Source: Capnocytophaga bilenii
GTDB lineage: Bacteria; Bacteroidota; Bacteroidia; Flavobacteriales; Flavobacteriaceae
Direction: 5' to 3'
DNA: 64,000 nucleotides
Assembly: GCF_017565765.1 (NCBI RefSeq)
Contig: NZ_JAGDYP010000002.1
Span: forward strand, 248,001 to 312,000
Part shown: piece after piece, positions 1-8,912 of the stretch
Layout of the letters: every line of letters begins with the position of its first letter
Position numbering within the stretch: position 1 is the stretch's first letter
Notes under the pieces: model-generated
Database searches by the model: none
What the model was told of the DNA's origin: nothing
Seen by the model: only the letters and a program-made list of their open reading frames with translations
Position numbers and translations under genes: made by a program

Positions 1-154
1 AAGTTACTTGCGACTGTTCCGAAGCATAATCCGTGCACAACCACACAAATAAGAACGTAATAGCCCCAAAGATAGCAGACTGCCACGTTTTCCAGAAACT
101 CAGTTTCAAGAGAGTGTTAAGCACTATAAAAGCCGTGAGTAATGATATAATCAT
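1..154 (-). CDS. Partial small membrane protein (C-terminus outside window)
   Basis: An open frame on the minus strand starts at an ATG at 154-152 that overlaps the TGA stop of the upstream PyrR-type gene by four bases (ATGA), a typical translational coupling. It stays open to the window edge, giving about 51 residues. The visible part begins MIISLLTAFIVLNTLLKLSF and has two hydrophobic stretches (about residues 1-18 and 25-40) separated by a short basic/aromatic segment, so it is probably an integral membrane protein. The family is not recognised. The overlap suggests it is the last visible gene of the recF/O-antigen-ligase/pyrR run. Confidence 0.6.
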   Translation of the reverse strand, partial: MIISLLTAFIVLNTLLKLSFWKTWQSAIFGAITFLFVWLCTDYASEQSQVT

Positions 155-705
155 AATGTTTCGTCTTTTTTACGCTCTATATATACCGCATCTTCGCCAG
201 CGTTTTCTTGCCAATGTACTACCACCCGCTCTTCATTGATAGCATCTACTTGCTTCCCTGTATAGTCGGGTTGTATGGGCAAGTGCCTGCTAAAGCGTCT
301 GTCAATTAGTACCAATAAAGCCACTTCCGAAGGTCGCCCAAATGATTGTAGTGCCGTGAGGGCAGCCCTGATGCTGCGCCCTGTGTATAGCACATCGTCT
401 ATAAACACCACACGTTTGTTTTCTACTATAAAATCAATGGCAGTAGAGTTCGCCTCTAACGGACGCGCATTACGCCTAAAATCATCACGGAAAAACGTAA
501 TATCCAATAACCCAAAAGGAATATTCTTAATACCGTAGTGCGTAGTGAGTAGTGCCAATAGTCGCTTAGCCAAATAAGTACCACGAGGCTGAATCCCGAT
601 AAATACCGTATTGCAAAAATCATTGTGATTTTCTATCAGCTCGCAAGCCAAGCGGTGTAACATCACCTCTATCTCCTTTTCCGTTAGAATTTGTTTTTTA
701 TACAT
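151..705 (-). CDS. pyrR: PyrR-type phosphoribosyltransferase (pyrimidine regulator / uracil phosphoribosyltransferase)
   Basis: The 184-residue product matches the usual length of PyrR. It has the type I phosphoribosyltransferase PRPP loop, VVFIDDVLYTGRSIRAAL at about residues 98-115, preceded by a FRDDF segment and by the early GIQPRG loop. PyrR proteins bind UMP/PRPP, convert uracil to UMP, and in Firmicutes control pyr operon attenuation; in Bacteroidota only the enzymatic or a salvage role can be assumed. No other pyr gene is nearby. It lies 12 bp after the O-antigen-ligase-like gene and overlaps the next gene, so it is probably co-transcribed with its neighbours. A related purine phosphoribosyltransferase is a less likely alternative. 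Confidence 0.85.
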   Translation of the reverse strand: MYKKQILTEKEIEVMLHRLACELIENHNDFCNTVFIGIQPRGTYLAKRLLALLTTHYGIKNIPFGLLDITFFRDDFRRNARPLEANSTAIDFIVENKRVVFIDDVLYTGRSIRAALTALQSFGRPSEVALLVLIDRRFSRHLPIQPDYTGKQVDAINEERVVVHWQENAGEDAVYIERKKDETL

Positions 706-717
706 AGCTCATTATTG

Positions 718-3258
718 TTAGAAACTAAGTGTACTTAAATTCTTTTTAGCATCGGCATTCCCTTCATTTGCTGCCTTTTCAAAATACACTTTAGCATTAG
801 CTTTATTGCCCAGCATATAGTAGCACGAACCGCGATAGTTGTTCAGTACAGGGTCTACCACTACGCCCAACGCCTCTATTTGGTTAATATCGGCAATTAC
901 TTTTTGATACTGACCCAAGTTATAGTAACAGAACGCACGCAAGCGGTACGCCTCTATATGCGCAGGTACTTTTTCTAAGAAAGCCGAAAATACTTTAGCA
1001 GCCTCATCAAAACGCTGAGTATTGTAATAATTTACCGCTTCGGCATAAAGTGGCATAAATTGCTCCACCTGCACTCGTGAGGTAAGTTTGTTACGGTTAT
1101 TTACAATATCAGCATTATCAGGAATATATACAAAAGCACTATCAATAGTAGCTTTGGCATCGGCTATCATTCCGTTCTTTTCTTGCAAGTAAGCCAAGGC
1201 ATTCCACGCTTGTGGCTCACTGGTGCGCTTGTAGTACATCGCTGCCTCATCTACATCTATACGGAATTTTTTAAGTGTCTGTTTCCATTTAGGTATTACC
1301 GCAGTACTATCTTTTTCTAAACCTAAATACTGTTTTAGCAAGTGGATAGATTCTTGTTCCTTGCCCATATTGTTCAGCGCAAAAGTTTCTAAGTTTAATG
1401 CCCCAAAGAAATTAGGTTTTATCATACGCGCTTTGTGAGCGTATTTATAAATACTGTCGTTGTTCTTTTCGGGTTCCATAAAGTACGATACTGCCATAAA
1501 GTATTCAGGACGCGCATCGTAAGGGTGATAATTGATAGTTTGTAGCACCTTGCGCGCTTGGTCAAACTTCTGTTCGTCTATCAGGTAGCGTGCCTTTTCC
1601 ACATCCACAGGCTCTGCCACCGCTGTAAGGTTGGGTACATGTGGATAGTTGCGTATTAGGAACTCACCAGTTGATTTGGTAGGGCGCACATTGCTTTGTT
1701 CTTCTTTTATCATACGTTGCATTTTAGAAGAATCGAAGTACATACGTTCTACCACCACATTTATCGCTGCTGTAGCCAAAGCTATTAAGCCTATAAAGCC
1801 TACAGCCATTAGCGGCAACTGTTTAGGAGCACTTTCACTAGCCTCCTCGCGTTTCTTTCGGTAATAAATTACACCCAATCCCACAGCTATCCCTACGAAA
1901 ATACTAAATAAGGCTTGTATTTCAGGGCGGTCTTGCGGAAAGTTAAAGAAAGCATCAAATGAGTAAGCAAAAAGCCCAAAGAGCGGTAAGAAAAACCAAT
2001 ACTCTTGCTTGCTATCCTTGCGCCTATAAGTACTCCATAAAAAGTAATAAGCTGCCAAAAGGAAGATAGCCACAAACGCCAACCCTGCAAAAATACCCGC
2101 TTCGGCAGTGAGCTCCAAAAAGTCATTGTGGTTTTTGTACATATAAATATAGTGCGGACTGTACGAGTTTTCGTATTGCAAAAAGCGCACTTTCCAGTTT
2201 CCTATTCCTACCCCCAAGATAGGATCGTTAGGAATCATATCGGTAGCGGTAACTAACCAAGCTGTTTTACGCAAGTTGTTACTGCTGTTTTCTTCGCTGG
2301 CAACGGTAGCCAAACGAGCCCCAAAGTTGGTGCTTTCGCGCAACTCTTGTGGGTATAAGAAATTTTGTACAAATGAGAATATACCAAAGGCAACTAAGGC
2401 AATTGCTAAGTGCATCAGTACTTTTTTGCCAATTTCACGGCGTTTGAATACGAAAAAGTCGATAGCACCATAAACAATAAAGATGATAATCGTGATAATC
2501 GTAGCCAAATAGAACGAACGGGTACTCATAAAGAAGATAGCCATTGTGCCTGCCAATATACCTGCGGCACCCAAAGTACGTTGCCACATTTCTTTTCTGA
2601 AGTAAAACAACCAAATGGCAAAAGGCAGCTTGATAAACATTGCCGATGCCAAGATGTTCTTGTTAGAGTATCCCCCTTTGATATTGTAACTAAATGAGGT
2701 ATCCAACCCTTTGATGATACCTTTTACCCCTTGTATGGTGATGATAAAATCATAAAGCAATAATAAAGTCATTGCCACAGCTAAAGGCACGAGATTCTTT
2801 TTATTGAAAATTACTAGTGCCGATACCATCCACGCGGCTGTAAATACGATAAATATTTTAGAATAGTGTAATATAGCCTCTTCCACATCAATCGCTTTAG
2901 AGAACGACAGCAAGGCGAAAACCATAATCACACAATAGGCAATACCTATTTTGTTGCTAAAAAAGCCAAAGAGCACTTGGGTGCGGTCTCTAAACTCTTT
3001 GATGAGAAACACCAAGGCTACCACTATGAGGTTAAGGATAGCAAAAGTGTAGAACTTAGTAGCGTTAGAGTCAAAAGCCATCCAGTTGGGGGTGATTACC
3101 GTTACGTAACCATAAGCTATTAGTAGCAGTGCTGCCAAGGCGTTTAGCAGCCAGTTTTGGGGGGCATCACCTGTTTTTGCCGTTGCCGTTACAGGCGCAG
3201 ACTTTGCAGGGGTAGTAACTCGTGTTGGGTTGGTAACAGTCGCTTTTTTCTTGCTCAT
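718..3258 (-). CDS. O-antigen ligase/polymerase-like membrane protein with C-terminal TPRs
   Basis: This 846-residue protein starts with a basic/Thr/Ala-rich tail of about 30 residues, followed by roughly a dozen hydrophobic segments up to about residue 510. A Wzy/WaaL-type motif sits in the periplasmic loop: GVGIGNW near residue 347 and NHNDFLELTAEAGIFAG near 373. The C-terminal 300 residues are soluble and contain several TPR-like helical repeats (about 560-840, for example FDEAAKVFSAFLEK and YYNLGQYQKVIADI). The family ligates or polymerises surface polysaccharide or glycosylates secreted proteins in the periplasm. The TPR fusion is common in Bacteroidota and may bind acceptor proteins. 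Gene order with recF and pyrR gives no pathway clue. Confidence 0.8.
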   Translation of the reverse strand: MSKKKATVTNPTRVTTPAKSAPVTATAKTGDAPQNWLLNALAALLLIAYGYVTVITPNWMAFDSNATKFYTFAILNLIVVALVFLIKEFRDRTQVLFGFFSNKIGIAYCVIMVFALLSFSKAIDVEEAILHYSKIFIVFTAAWMVSALVIFNKKNLVPLAVAMTLLLLYDFIITIQGVKGIIKGLDTSFSYNIKGGYSNKNILASAMFIKLPFAIWLFYFRKEMWQRTLGAAGILAGTMAIFFMSTRSFYLATIITIIIFIVYGAIDFFVFKRREIGKKVLMHLAIALVAFGIFSFVQNFLYPQELRESTNFGARLATVASEENSSNNLRKTAWLVTATDMIPNDPILGVGIGNWKVRFLQYENSYSPHYIYMYKNHNDFLELTAEAGIFAGLAFVAIFLLAAYYFLWSTYRRKDSKQEYWFFLPLFGLFAYSFDAFFNFPQDRPEIQALFSIFVGIAVGLGVIYYRKKREEASESAPKQLPLMAVGFIGLIALATAAINVVVERMYFDSSKMQRMIKEEQSNVRPTKSTGEFLIRNYPHVPNLTAVAEPVDVEKARYLIDEQKFDQARKVLQTINYHPYDARPEYFMAVSYFMEPEKNNDSIYKYAHKARMIKPNFFGALNLETFALNNMGKEQESIHLLKQYLGLEKDSTAVIPKWKQTLKKFRIDVDEAAMYYKRTSEPQAWNALAYLQEKNGMIADAKATIDSAFVYIPDNADIVNNRNKLTSRVQVEQFMPLYAEAVNYYNTQRFDEAAKVFSAFLEKVPAHIEAYRLRAFCYYNLGQYQKVIADINQIEALGVVVDPVLNNYRGSCYYMLGNKANAKVYFEKAANEGNADAKKNLSTLSF

Positions 3259-3308
3259 TGTTAGTTATTGTTATTTAGTATTTAGAATTAGTCCTTAGTC
3301 TTTAGTTG

Positions 3309-4406
3309 TTACTCTTGCGGCTCGCACTTTACCTCAATCATTTCATAAGGTAGCCCTATTTGTTGTACTACAGCTTCGGTACGATCCTTATGAGTATCAG
3401 TGATAAATAGCTGCCCGAAGTGCCCTTGAGTAACCAATTGCACCAATTGCGTTACACGACTGTCGTCCAGCTTGTCAAAAATATCATCTAATAGCACTAT
3501 AGGCTTCTTTTGCAGTTGCTGTTTTAGCAATTCGTATTGCGATAATTTTAAGGCTATCAGGAACGACTTTTGTTGTCCTTGGCTGCCGTATTTTTTTATG
3601 GGGTAGCCTTCTATTTCAAATAGTAGGTCGTCTTTATGAATACCTGCTGTGGTATATTGTGCCGACAAATCCTTACTGTAGTTCTCGCGCAATAAAGCCG
3701 CCAAGCTGTTGTGGTGTAGTGCGCTATGGTAGTGCAGACTTACCGCTTCGGCTTTACCTGCAATATAGCTGTATTGTTTGCTGAATTGCGGCTGGTATAG
3801 CTGCATAAAATCACTGCGCTTTTGGTAAATAAGTTGCCCTATAGGGGCTAATTGCTGGTCGTATATAGAGAGAGTCTCCGTAGTAGTGATGCCCGTTTCA
3901 GCCATTTGTTTTAGCAAAGTGTTGCGCTGCAGTAGCAACCTATTGTAACGCAGCAACAGCTCTACATACTCGCGGTCTGTTTGGGCAATAACACTATCCA
4001 AAAACTTGCGGCGTGTTTCGCTGCCTTCGGTAATTAGATCTCTATCAGCAGGCGAGATAAGCACCATTGGGTATTTGCCTAAATGGTCAGCAATGCGTTC
4101 GTAAGCCTTACCATTGTGTTTCAGTACCTTTTTCTGACCTTTTTTTAGGCTACATACTATTTGTTCCTGTCGTTGTTCGCTTTCAAAGAGTCCCTCAATC
4201 AAATAAAATTCCTCATTATGCCGAATATTTTGCAGGGCGTTACTACTAAAATAACTTTTCCCCATAGCCAAGTGATAAATGGCATCTAATAAATTTGTCT
4301 TTCCAATGCCATTATTACCTGTAAAACAGTTGATAGTAGCACTGAAATGAAAGGTTTTATCGCTGATATTCTTATAGTTAAGAATAGTTATTTTCTTTAA
4401 AAACAT
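3309..4406 (-). CDS. recF: DNA replication and repair protein RecF
   Basis: The protein has 365 residues, the normal RecF length. The Walker A motif GNNGIGKT lies at residues 30-37, the ABC-like signature YGSQGQQKS at about 273-281, and the Walker B segment IVLLDDIFDKLD near 301-312. RecF is an SMC-like ATPase that helps load RecA at gaps in single-stranded DNA through RecO and RecR. The start is set by the MFLKKITILNYKNI beginning, which aligns with the family's usual N-terminus. A good minus-strand promoter lies just upstream. It is the first gene of the run recF, O-antigen-ligase-like, pyrR. Confidence 0.93.
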   Translation of the reverse strand: MFLKKITILNYKNISDKTFHFSATINCFTGNNGIGKTNLLDAIYHLAMGKSYFSSNALQNIRHNEEFYLIEGLFESEQRQEQIVCSLKKGQKKVLKHNGKAYERIADHLGKYPMVLISPADRDLITEGSETRRKFLDSVIAQTDREYVELLLRYNRLLLQRNTLLKQMAETGITTTETLSIYDQQLAPIGQLIYQKRSDFMQLYQPQFSKQYSYIAGKAEAVSLHYHSALHHNSLAALLRENYSKDLSAQYTTAGIHKDDLLFEIEGYPIKKYGSQGQQKSFLIALKLSQYELLKQQLQKKPIVLLDDIFDKLDDSRVTQLVQLVTQGHFGQLFITDTHKDRTEAVVQQIGLPYEMIEVKCEPQE

Positions 4407-4417
4407 AATTAGTGAGG

Positions 4418-4446
4418 CAAAAGTACAAAATAATTACGAATACACA
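4418..4446 (-). promoter_or_regulatory. Promoter of recF operon
   Basis: Read on the minus strand there is a TActTTTG -7 box (plus-strand CAAAAGTA at 4418-4425) and a TTG -33 element (CAA at 4444-4446), 18 bp apart. This matches the Bacteroidota TTG-N19-TAnnTTTG pattern and lies 12 bp upstream of the recF start. Confidence 0.6.
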
Positions 4447-4560
4447 AAAAAGTATGTGTTAATTTTTACGCCAATTCCACCCGCCCGTCCCCTTGCCTGT
4501 GCAGTTCACATTTTCATCTGCTCTAAAGAACTCTTAATTTTTTCTTAAATTGTTCATCGC

Positions 4561-4593
4561 TTGTGATTTACAAATTATTATTGTGTATTTTTG
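4561..4593 (+). promoter_or_regulatory. Promoter of the solitary LRR lipoprotein gene
   Basis: TAttTTTG at 4586-4593 fits the Bacteroidota -7 box and is followed by a short AT-rich leader to the ATG at 4622. A TTG lies at 4561-4563, slightly further upstream than the optimum. Confidence 0.5.
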
Positions 4594-4621
4594 CAGCGTT
4601 AATAATAAAAAAATAGAACAT

Positions 4622-5437
4622 ATGAAGAAATTACTACTTGCAAGCCTATGTGCACTTTTCTTGATAGGCTGCAAAAAAGACAAAAACGAAAATGATAATG
4701 ACATTCCTGCTTCAGCGTATGAATTAAGTGCTGACGGACTTACCCTCGTGAAGTGGAAAGACAACTCGCTTAATTCTGTAAATATGGAACAGGATAGCAA
4801 GCTGCAAAAAGTTACTGTAATAGGCGAACGCGCTTTTGAGGACAATAAAAGTGTTTCAAGCATTGTTTTCCCTAAAGCACTCAGGGAAATTAAGCCTTAT
4901 GCTTTTAATAGAGCCAATCTTGATATGCGTGTAACCTTTACAAATTACGACCCTAATACTAAATTGGTGCTGGGTAATGATGTTTTTGCTAGATCAGAAA
5001 TAAGAGAAATAAAGCTACCCCCAGTAGATTTGATTCCTTTAAGGGCTTTTGGCAATTGTAAAGAACTCAGAACCATAGAGTTTACAGCGGCTAAAGTAGT
5101 AGGTGGTAATGCTTTTTTGGAGTGTGAAAAATTAGAAGTGTTAGATTTTGGCAATACTAATGTATATGATATACAACACGGGGCAGTAGTGCAATGTAAA
5201 GCCCTAAAAAAGGTAGTATTACCCGAAACTGTTAGGACTATAGGAAAACTTGCTTTTTACTATAACGTGAATCTCGAGTCGGTAACCATTAATACCCTTA
5301 TACCACCTACGGTAGCTGCAGACACTTTTGACGATTGTAACCTTATAAGATTCTACGTGCGTAGTGATGTGCAAAATTATTTCAAAACAGCTACTAATTG
5401 GAGCAAACATAGCAGCAAAATTTATCCTAAACCATAA
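4622..5437 (+). CDS. BspA-like leucine-rich-repeat (LRR_5) lipoprotein
   Basis: A 271-residue lipoprotein. The start at 4622 is preferred over an upstream in-frame ATG at 4550 because it gives a compact signal peptide with lipobox LIGC, and the promoter sits between the two. After the Cys comes KKDKNENDND, resembling the Lys/acidic export signal of surface lipoproteins in Capnocytophaga. Residues about 35-60 carry the module YELSADGLTLVKW that is shared by all LRR lipoproteins of this cluster, followed by LRR_5 (BspA-type) repeats such as VIGERAFEDNKSVSSIVFP. BspA-like proteins usually bind host or bacterial surface proteins. The gene converges on the HmuY-family gene, so it flanks the left operon without belonging to it. 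Confidence 0.85.
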   Translation: MKKLLLASLCALFLIGCKKDKNENDNDIPASAYELSADGLTLVKWKDNSLNSVNMEQDSKLQKVTVIGERAFEDNKSVSSIVFPKALREIKPYAFNRANLDMRVTFTNYDPNTKLVLGNDVFARSEIREIKLPPVDLIPLRAFGNCKELRTIEFTAAKVVGGNAFLECEKLEVLDFGNTNVYDIQHGAVVQCKALKKVVLPETVRTIGKLAFYYNVNLESVTINTLIPPTVAADTFDDCNLIRFYVRSDVQNYFKTATNWSKHSSKIYPKP

Positions 5438-5463
5438 GGTTTAGTCGTTAGTAAGAAGAAGTC

Positions 5464-5500
5464 ATTAGTCGTTAGCTTGCGGTATGCGCTAACGACTAAT
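5464..5500. terminator. Stem-loop between convergent genes
   Basis: A perfect 13-bp inverted repeat, ATTAGTCGTTAGC at 5464-5476 and GCTAACGACTAAT at 5488-5500, with an 11-base loop. It lies between the convergent LRR lipoprotein and HmuY-family genes and could end transcription in both directions, although no strong T-run follows. The right arm is also the first unit of the heptamer array. Confidence 0.5.
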
Positions 5501-5605
5501 AACTAACGACTAATAACTAACGACTAATAACTAACGACTAACGACTAACGACTAATGACTAACGACTAACGACTAATAACTAACGACTAACGACTAATGA
5601 CTACA
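5491..5605. repeat. Heptanucleotide tandem array (ACTAAYR)n
   Basis: About sixteen consecutive 7-bp units of the form ACTAACG, ACTAATA or ACTAATG occupy 5491-5605 and run into the 3' end of the HmuY-family gene. Its stop codon and last residues (EEL) are encoded by sequence adjoining the array. Shorter copies occur in other intergenic spacers, such as 35629-35646, and degenerate ones near 6800, 17180 and 53763. Confidence 0.8.
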
Positions 5606-6755
5606 ATTCTTCATACTCAAAAGCTGGGTAACCTCGCTCGCCTTTGTCGTCTTTCAGGCGTAGAAATTTCAGCTTGTAATATCTGCCTTCACTATCACGT
5701 ACCACAGCAAATAGTTCATCGCGCACCAAATTACCTACTTGGTTATCACGCCAATTGCGCCCTATTGCCATTTGGGTGTTATAACGCGCATTGCCAAAAG
5801 CTATTTTTGCAGCTTTTTCCTTGCTGTAAGTATTGTAAGGAGTAGTACGAGTGTCGTACAAGGTCGCTTTAGTACCTCCGTGCAGGTTGGTAACTACCAA
5901 ATCGGGGAAGAAAGTAACGCTGTTTTGAGGGGATAGTATTTTTTCTTCATCGGTGCTAAACCAGCTCGTAGCAGCGGTAAAACATAAGTCCCAATTAGTT
6001 TTTGGAGGTTGCACTTGTACTATTTTCTTATCGTGTAGGCTGAAGAAAATAAAGTTATACAGTGGGTTTTTATTAATAGTAACTTCTTCTATCTTTTCGC
6101 CCTTAGTGTCGGCTGTTACATAGTTGTGGGCGTATAGCATTCGGTAGGCATTGCCACGCCTCATTATCTGCACTTTCATCCAGCCCCTATCACTACCTTT
6201 GAGGTCTACACTACCTATTTCAGGGGTTTTAGTACTGATGTTGCTACCTAAGTTCAGCAAATACACTTTGTTATCTACATCATTCACAGCTATTTCTGCA
6301 ATAGCAGTGCCTGTACCTTTTATAACCTCGTTGGTAGTGCTATTCACGCTGGGCGATAAGTGCCCGCGAGGGTCATCTATAATATGCGATGAGATGAGCA
6401 CTTGCGAGGGTAGGGTAGGGTCATCGCTTAGCAAGATACTTGGCACCGTATGCACAAATTCGTTGATGTTACGAGTTGTAGCCGTTACGGTCATTGCTAT
6501 AGCAGGGTTGATAATCACCCTGAAATCATCGCCACAATAAAAAGCAATATCCCACGCATCGCGTCTTACTTTAGTGATTTGCTTGGTAGCGAGGTCTACA
6601 TACACTTGGTAAGGCTCATTAGCACCTCCCATATCCACTTCCACTTGGTTTTTAGCTACTTTTGGAGGTGTAGGGATTTCCTTAGGACCCTCATCTTTTT
6701 TCTTACAGCCTACAACTACAAGCGCTGCGGCTATCAATAATAAATACTTTTTCAT
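5601..6755 (-). CDS. HmuY-family lipoprotein (left operon)
   Basis: A 384-residue lipoprotein with lipobox VVVGC followed by KKKDE. The mature part begins with GGANEPYQVYVDL and RDAWDIAFYCGDDFRV (about residues 43-85), the signature of flavobacterial HmuY-family proteins. A second Trp-Asp element, NWDLCFTA, is near residue 250. HmuY of Porphyromonas gingivalis is a haem-binding surface lipoprotein paired with the TonB receptor HmuR; this protein is longer and its haem ligands cannot be assigned by eye. It lies 54 bp downstream of the TonB-receptor gene and is the last gene of the left operon. The right-arm paralogue is at 22880-24130, with the same order relative to its receptor. Haem binding is inferred from the family only. 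Confidence 0.85.
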   Translation of the reverse strand: MKKYLLLIAAALVVVGCKKKDEGPKEIPTPPKVAKNQVEVDMGGANEPYQVYVDLATKQITKVRRDAWDIAFYCGDDFRVIINPAIAMTVTATTRNINEFVHTVPSILLSDDPTLPSQVLISSHIIDDPRGHLSPSVNSTTNEVIKGTGTAIAEIAVNDVDNKVYLLNLGSNISTKTPEIGSVDLKGSDRGWMKVQIMRRGNAYRMLYAHNYVTADTKGEKIEEVTINKNPLYNFIFFSLHDKKIVQVQPPKTNWDLCFTAATSWFSTDEEKILSPQNSVTFFPDLVVTNLHGGTKATLYDTRTTPYNTYSKEKAAKIAFGNARYNTQMAIGRNWRDNQVGNLVRDELFAVVRDSEGRYYKLKFLRLKDDKGERGYPAFEYEEL

Positions 6756-6809
6756 ATGATGGTTTGTTATGTTTTGTCTATCTTAGTGATTAGCGCGTGC
6801 GGCTCGCAC

Positions 6810-8912
6810 CTAACGATTAACAACTAAATTATACGTTAATTTAGCGTAGAAACTTCGTCCGTAGCCCAAGGGGTAGTTTAGGCGTATCGGTTGTCCCTGC
6901 AAGGGCGTTTGGGTAAGACTCACATCTATAGTATTTAGCAAGTTCCTAGCCCCCAAACTCACCTCCAAACGCTTTTGTAAAAAACGCTTTTGGGCAGAAA
7001 TATCAAGCCAACCATAAGGGTCTAAGTCGCCCATTACATAGCCTGTCCCGCTCATTAGCCACATTTGTGATTTGCCTACAAACTTGTAATACGCAGAGAA
7101 AGCACAATCCCACGCTTTGATATTGTAGCTGGCACTCGCATTAGCGTTGATGTTTAGCAAATAACGACTATCAGTTTTAAAACGATCAGTGTCTATACGC
7201 TGCGAAATCCATACAAACGATGCCCCAGCCGATAGTTCTAAACTATTCAATTTTAAGCTATTAGTAGTAGTAATATTAAAGTTGCGGTATTGGCTCACGT
7301 TGATGTATTGAGTGTGAGGCGTACCACCGTCAAGATTTTGCAGTACGTTGTGTATTTTGTTGTTGATGCGGTTATAGCTACCGTTTAAGGTATTCATCAG
7401 TTGTGTTTTCTCCCCCAAAATACTACTTTTCTTAGCACTGATTTCTGCCGATAAACCATCTTCGGGCAATAAGTGTTCGTTGCCCAAAAAAGCGTGTCCC
7501 ATAAATATATTCCGAGTATACAGCTCCTCAAAGCTGGGGGTGCGGTACGATTTCCCTACCGAAGAGCGTAGTTCAGTGCGGTGTGGCAATAAGTACCTGC
7601 CGCTCAGCGAATAAGCGTATTGGTTTTTGAATAGCCGTTGCACCGAATAGCGCATACCGGGGCGCACCGATAGTTGCTTGCTGAGGCTTACCTCAGCCAC
7701 TGTGTAAAGGTCGTAATTATCTACGTTCTTGCGCACTTCTTTCAGGGTACTCCCCGCATCGGTGATAAGTGAAAAACCCTTGTTGTGCGTTAGCTCGTAG
7801 CCCAATTGCCAATTGAGTTTGTTGCCGAAGAAAGCACGGCTAAATGTACCCACACTATACCACACGTTCATATATTGGGTAGTGCGCTTGCGGTGGTTGA
7901 TATCCTTGCCTAAATTGATGATATACCTATAGTTATCCTCCTCGCGCTCTTGGTATTGGTATGATCCTGAGAGATTGTAACGCCATTTGCTCCAAGCGCC
8001 ATTAGCATTGAGGTGATGAAAACGCCGCAAATATGTATCGTGCCTATCATCGCCAAAAGCGTAATAACCATATGTGCTGCTATAAGAGTTTTCAGGCGAG
8101 CGGTCTATGAAGTAGAAATCATCGTTCATATACTCAAATTTGTATAGCAGCTGGGTATGTGGCAACTCGTAGCTTAGTACTATGTTGGTCTGTAAGCTAT
8201 TATTAGGGGGTGATTTGTAGCCCCGCTTGTTGTCAGTAAGGTAATGATGCTTGCCTTGGTATTCCCCCCAATAGCCATTGTACAAGTTGCGATAAGTACC
8301 TACAGAGGCATAACCATTTTTAGCAAACTGATACGCTGCCTTAAAATTCTGTATATGCCTTCCTTGGTCGGTAAGGCTGTACTCCTTGCCTATGCTCTCT
8401 TCTTGTAGTGAGTAGGTCAGTTCCCAAGGGTGTTCGCTTTTCTTTTTGGTAATGATGTTTAAAATACCTGTTACCGCATTAGCACCGTGAGTTACCCCCA
8501 TAGCCCCTTCCACAATCTCTATCCGTTCCACATCTTGCATATTTACCTGTGAAAGGTCGGTATTGTTGCCTAATCCGTTTTCGCTCACCAAGGGCACATT
8601 GTCAATCAGCACTTTGAAGTAGTTACCCCCCAAACCAAACAATGATACCGTTTGCTTACCTGTGTTTAGGTTAGGCTGCACCGTGATGTTGATGTATTGG
8701 TTTAGCACATCGGCAAGGCTTACAGCACCCATTTTCTGTATTTGAGCGTTGCTAATTACTTGCACGTTTTTCACTGATTTTGCTACTGCTTGCGGAGCTA
8801 TCTGTCCCGATACCACTACCTCGCTCAGTTGTATTACCTTTTGGGTAGTAGGGCTCACTTGGGCGAAGCTCAACAAGGGCAGCAAAAAGAGTAGTTTAAA
8901 AATAATCTTCAT
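6810..8912 (-). CDS. TonB-dependent outer-membrane receptor, HmuR-like (left operon)
   Basis: The start at 8912 (MKIIFKLLFLLPLLSFAQ) gives a 700-residue protein with a signal peptide; a longer in-frame start at 8996 would put 28 residues ahead of it. A TonB plug domain lies at about 30-160 (QVISNAQIQKMGAVSLADVL, RIEIVEGAMGVTHGANAVTG), followed by a 22-strand-type barrel. There is no N-terminal carboxypeptidase-like SusC domain, so this is a classical siderophore/haem-type receptor. Around residues 450-485 it has YRTPSFEELY, then a His (GHAF) and GNEHLLPE, a layout like the FRAP/NPNL boxes of haem receptors. The ATG overlaps the end of the lipocalin-like gene by 17 bp. It is paralogous to 20741-22864. 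Confidence 0.88.
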   Translation of the reverse strand: MKIIFKLLFLLPLLSFAQVSPTTQKVIQLSEVVVSGQIAPQAVAKSVKNVQVISNAQIQKMGAVSLADVLNQYINITVQPNLNTGKQTVSLFGLGGNYFKVLIDNVPLVSENGLGNNTDLSQVNMQDVERIEIVEGAMGVTHGANAVTGILNIITKKKSEHPWELTYSLQEESIGKEYSLTDQGRHIQNFKAAYQFAKNGYASVGTYRNLYNGYWGEYQGKHHYLTDNKRGYKSPPNNSLQTNIVLSYELPHTQLLYKFEYMNDDFYFIDRSPENSYSSTYGYYAFGDDRHDTYLRRFHHLNANGAWSKWRYNLSGSYQYQEREEDNYRYIINLGKDINHRKRTTQYMNVWYSVGTFSRAFFGNKLNWQLGYELTHNKGFSLITDAGSTLKEVRKNVDNYDLYTVAEVSLSKQLSVRPGMRYSVQRLFKNQYAYSLSGRYLLPHRTELRSSVGKSYRTPSFEELYTRNIFMGHAFLGNEHLLPEDGLSAEISAKKSSILGEKTQLMNTLNGSYNRINNKIHNVLQNLDGGTPHTQYINVSQYRNFNITTTNSLKLNSLELSAGASFVWISQRIDTDRFKTDSRYLLNINANASASYNIKAWDCAFSAYYKFVGKSQMWLMSGTGYVMGDLDPYGWLDISAQKRFLQKRLEVSLGARNLLNTIDVSLTQTPLQGQPIRLNYPLGYGRSFYAKLTYNLVVNR

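Noticed and set aside
33-239. Short plus-strand frame at the window start
   Set aside because: It lies opposite the pyrR end and the partial membrane-protein gene, without a promoter or family features.
5491-5605. CRISPR-like array
   Set aside because: The units are only 7 bp with no spacers, and no cas genes are nearby. The VapD-like gene at 34994 is not a Cas2 partner.
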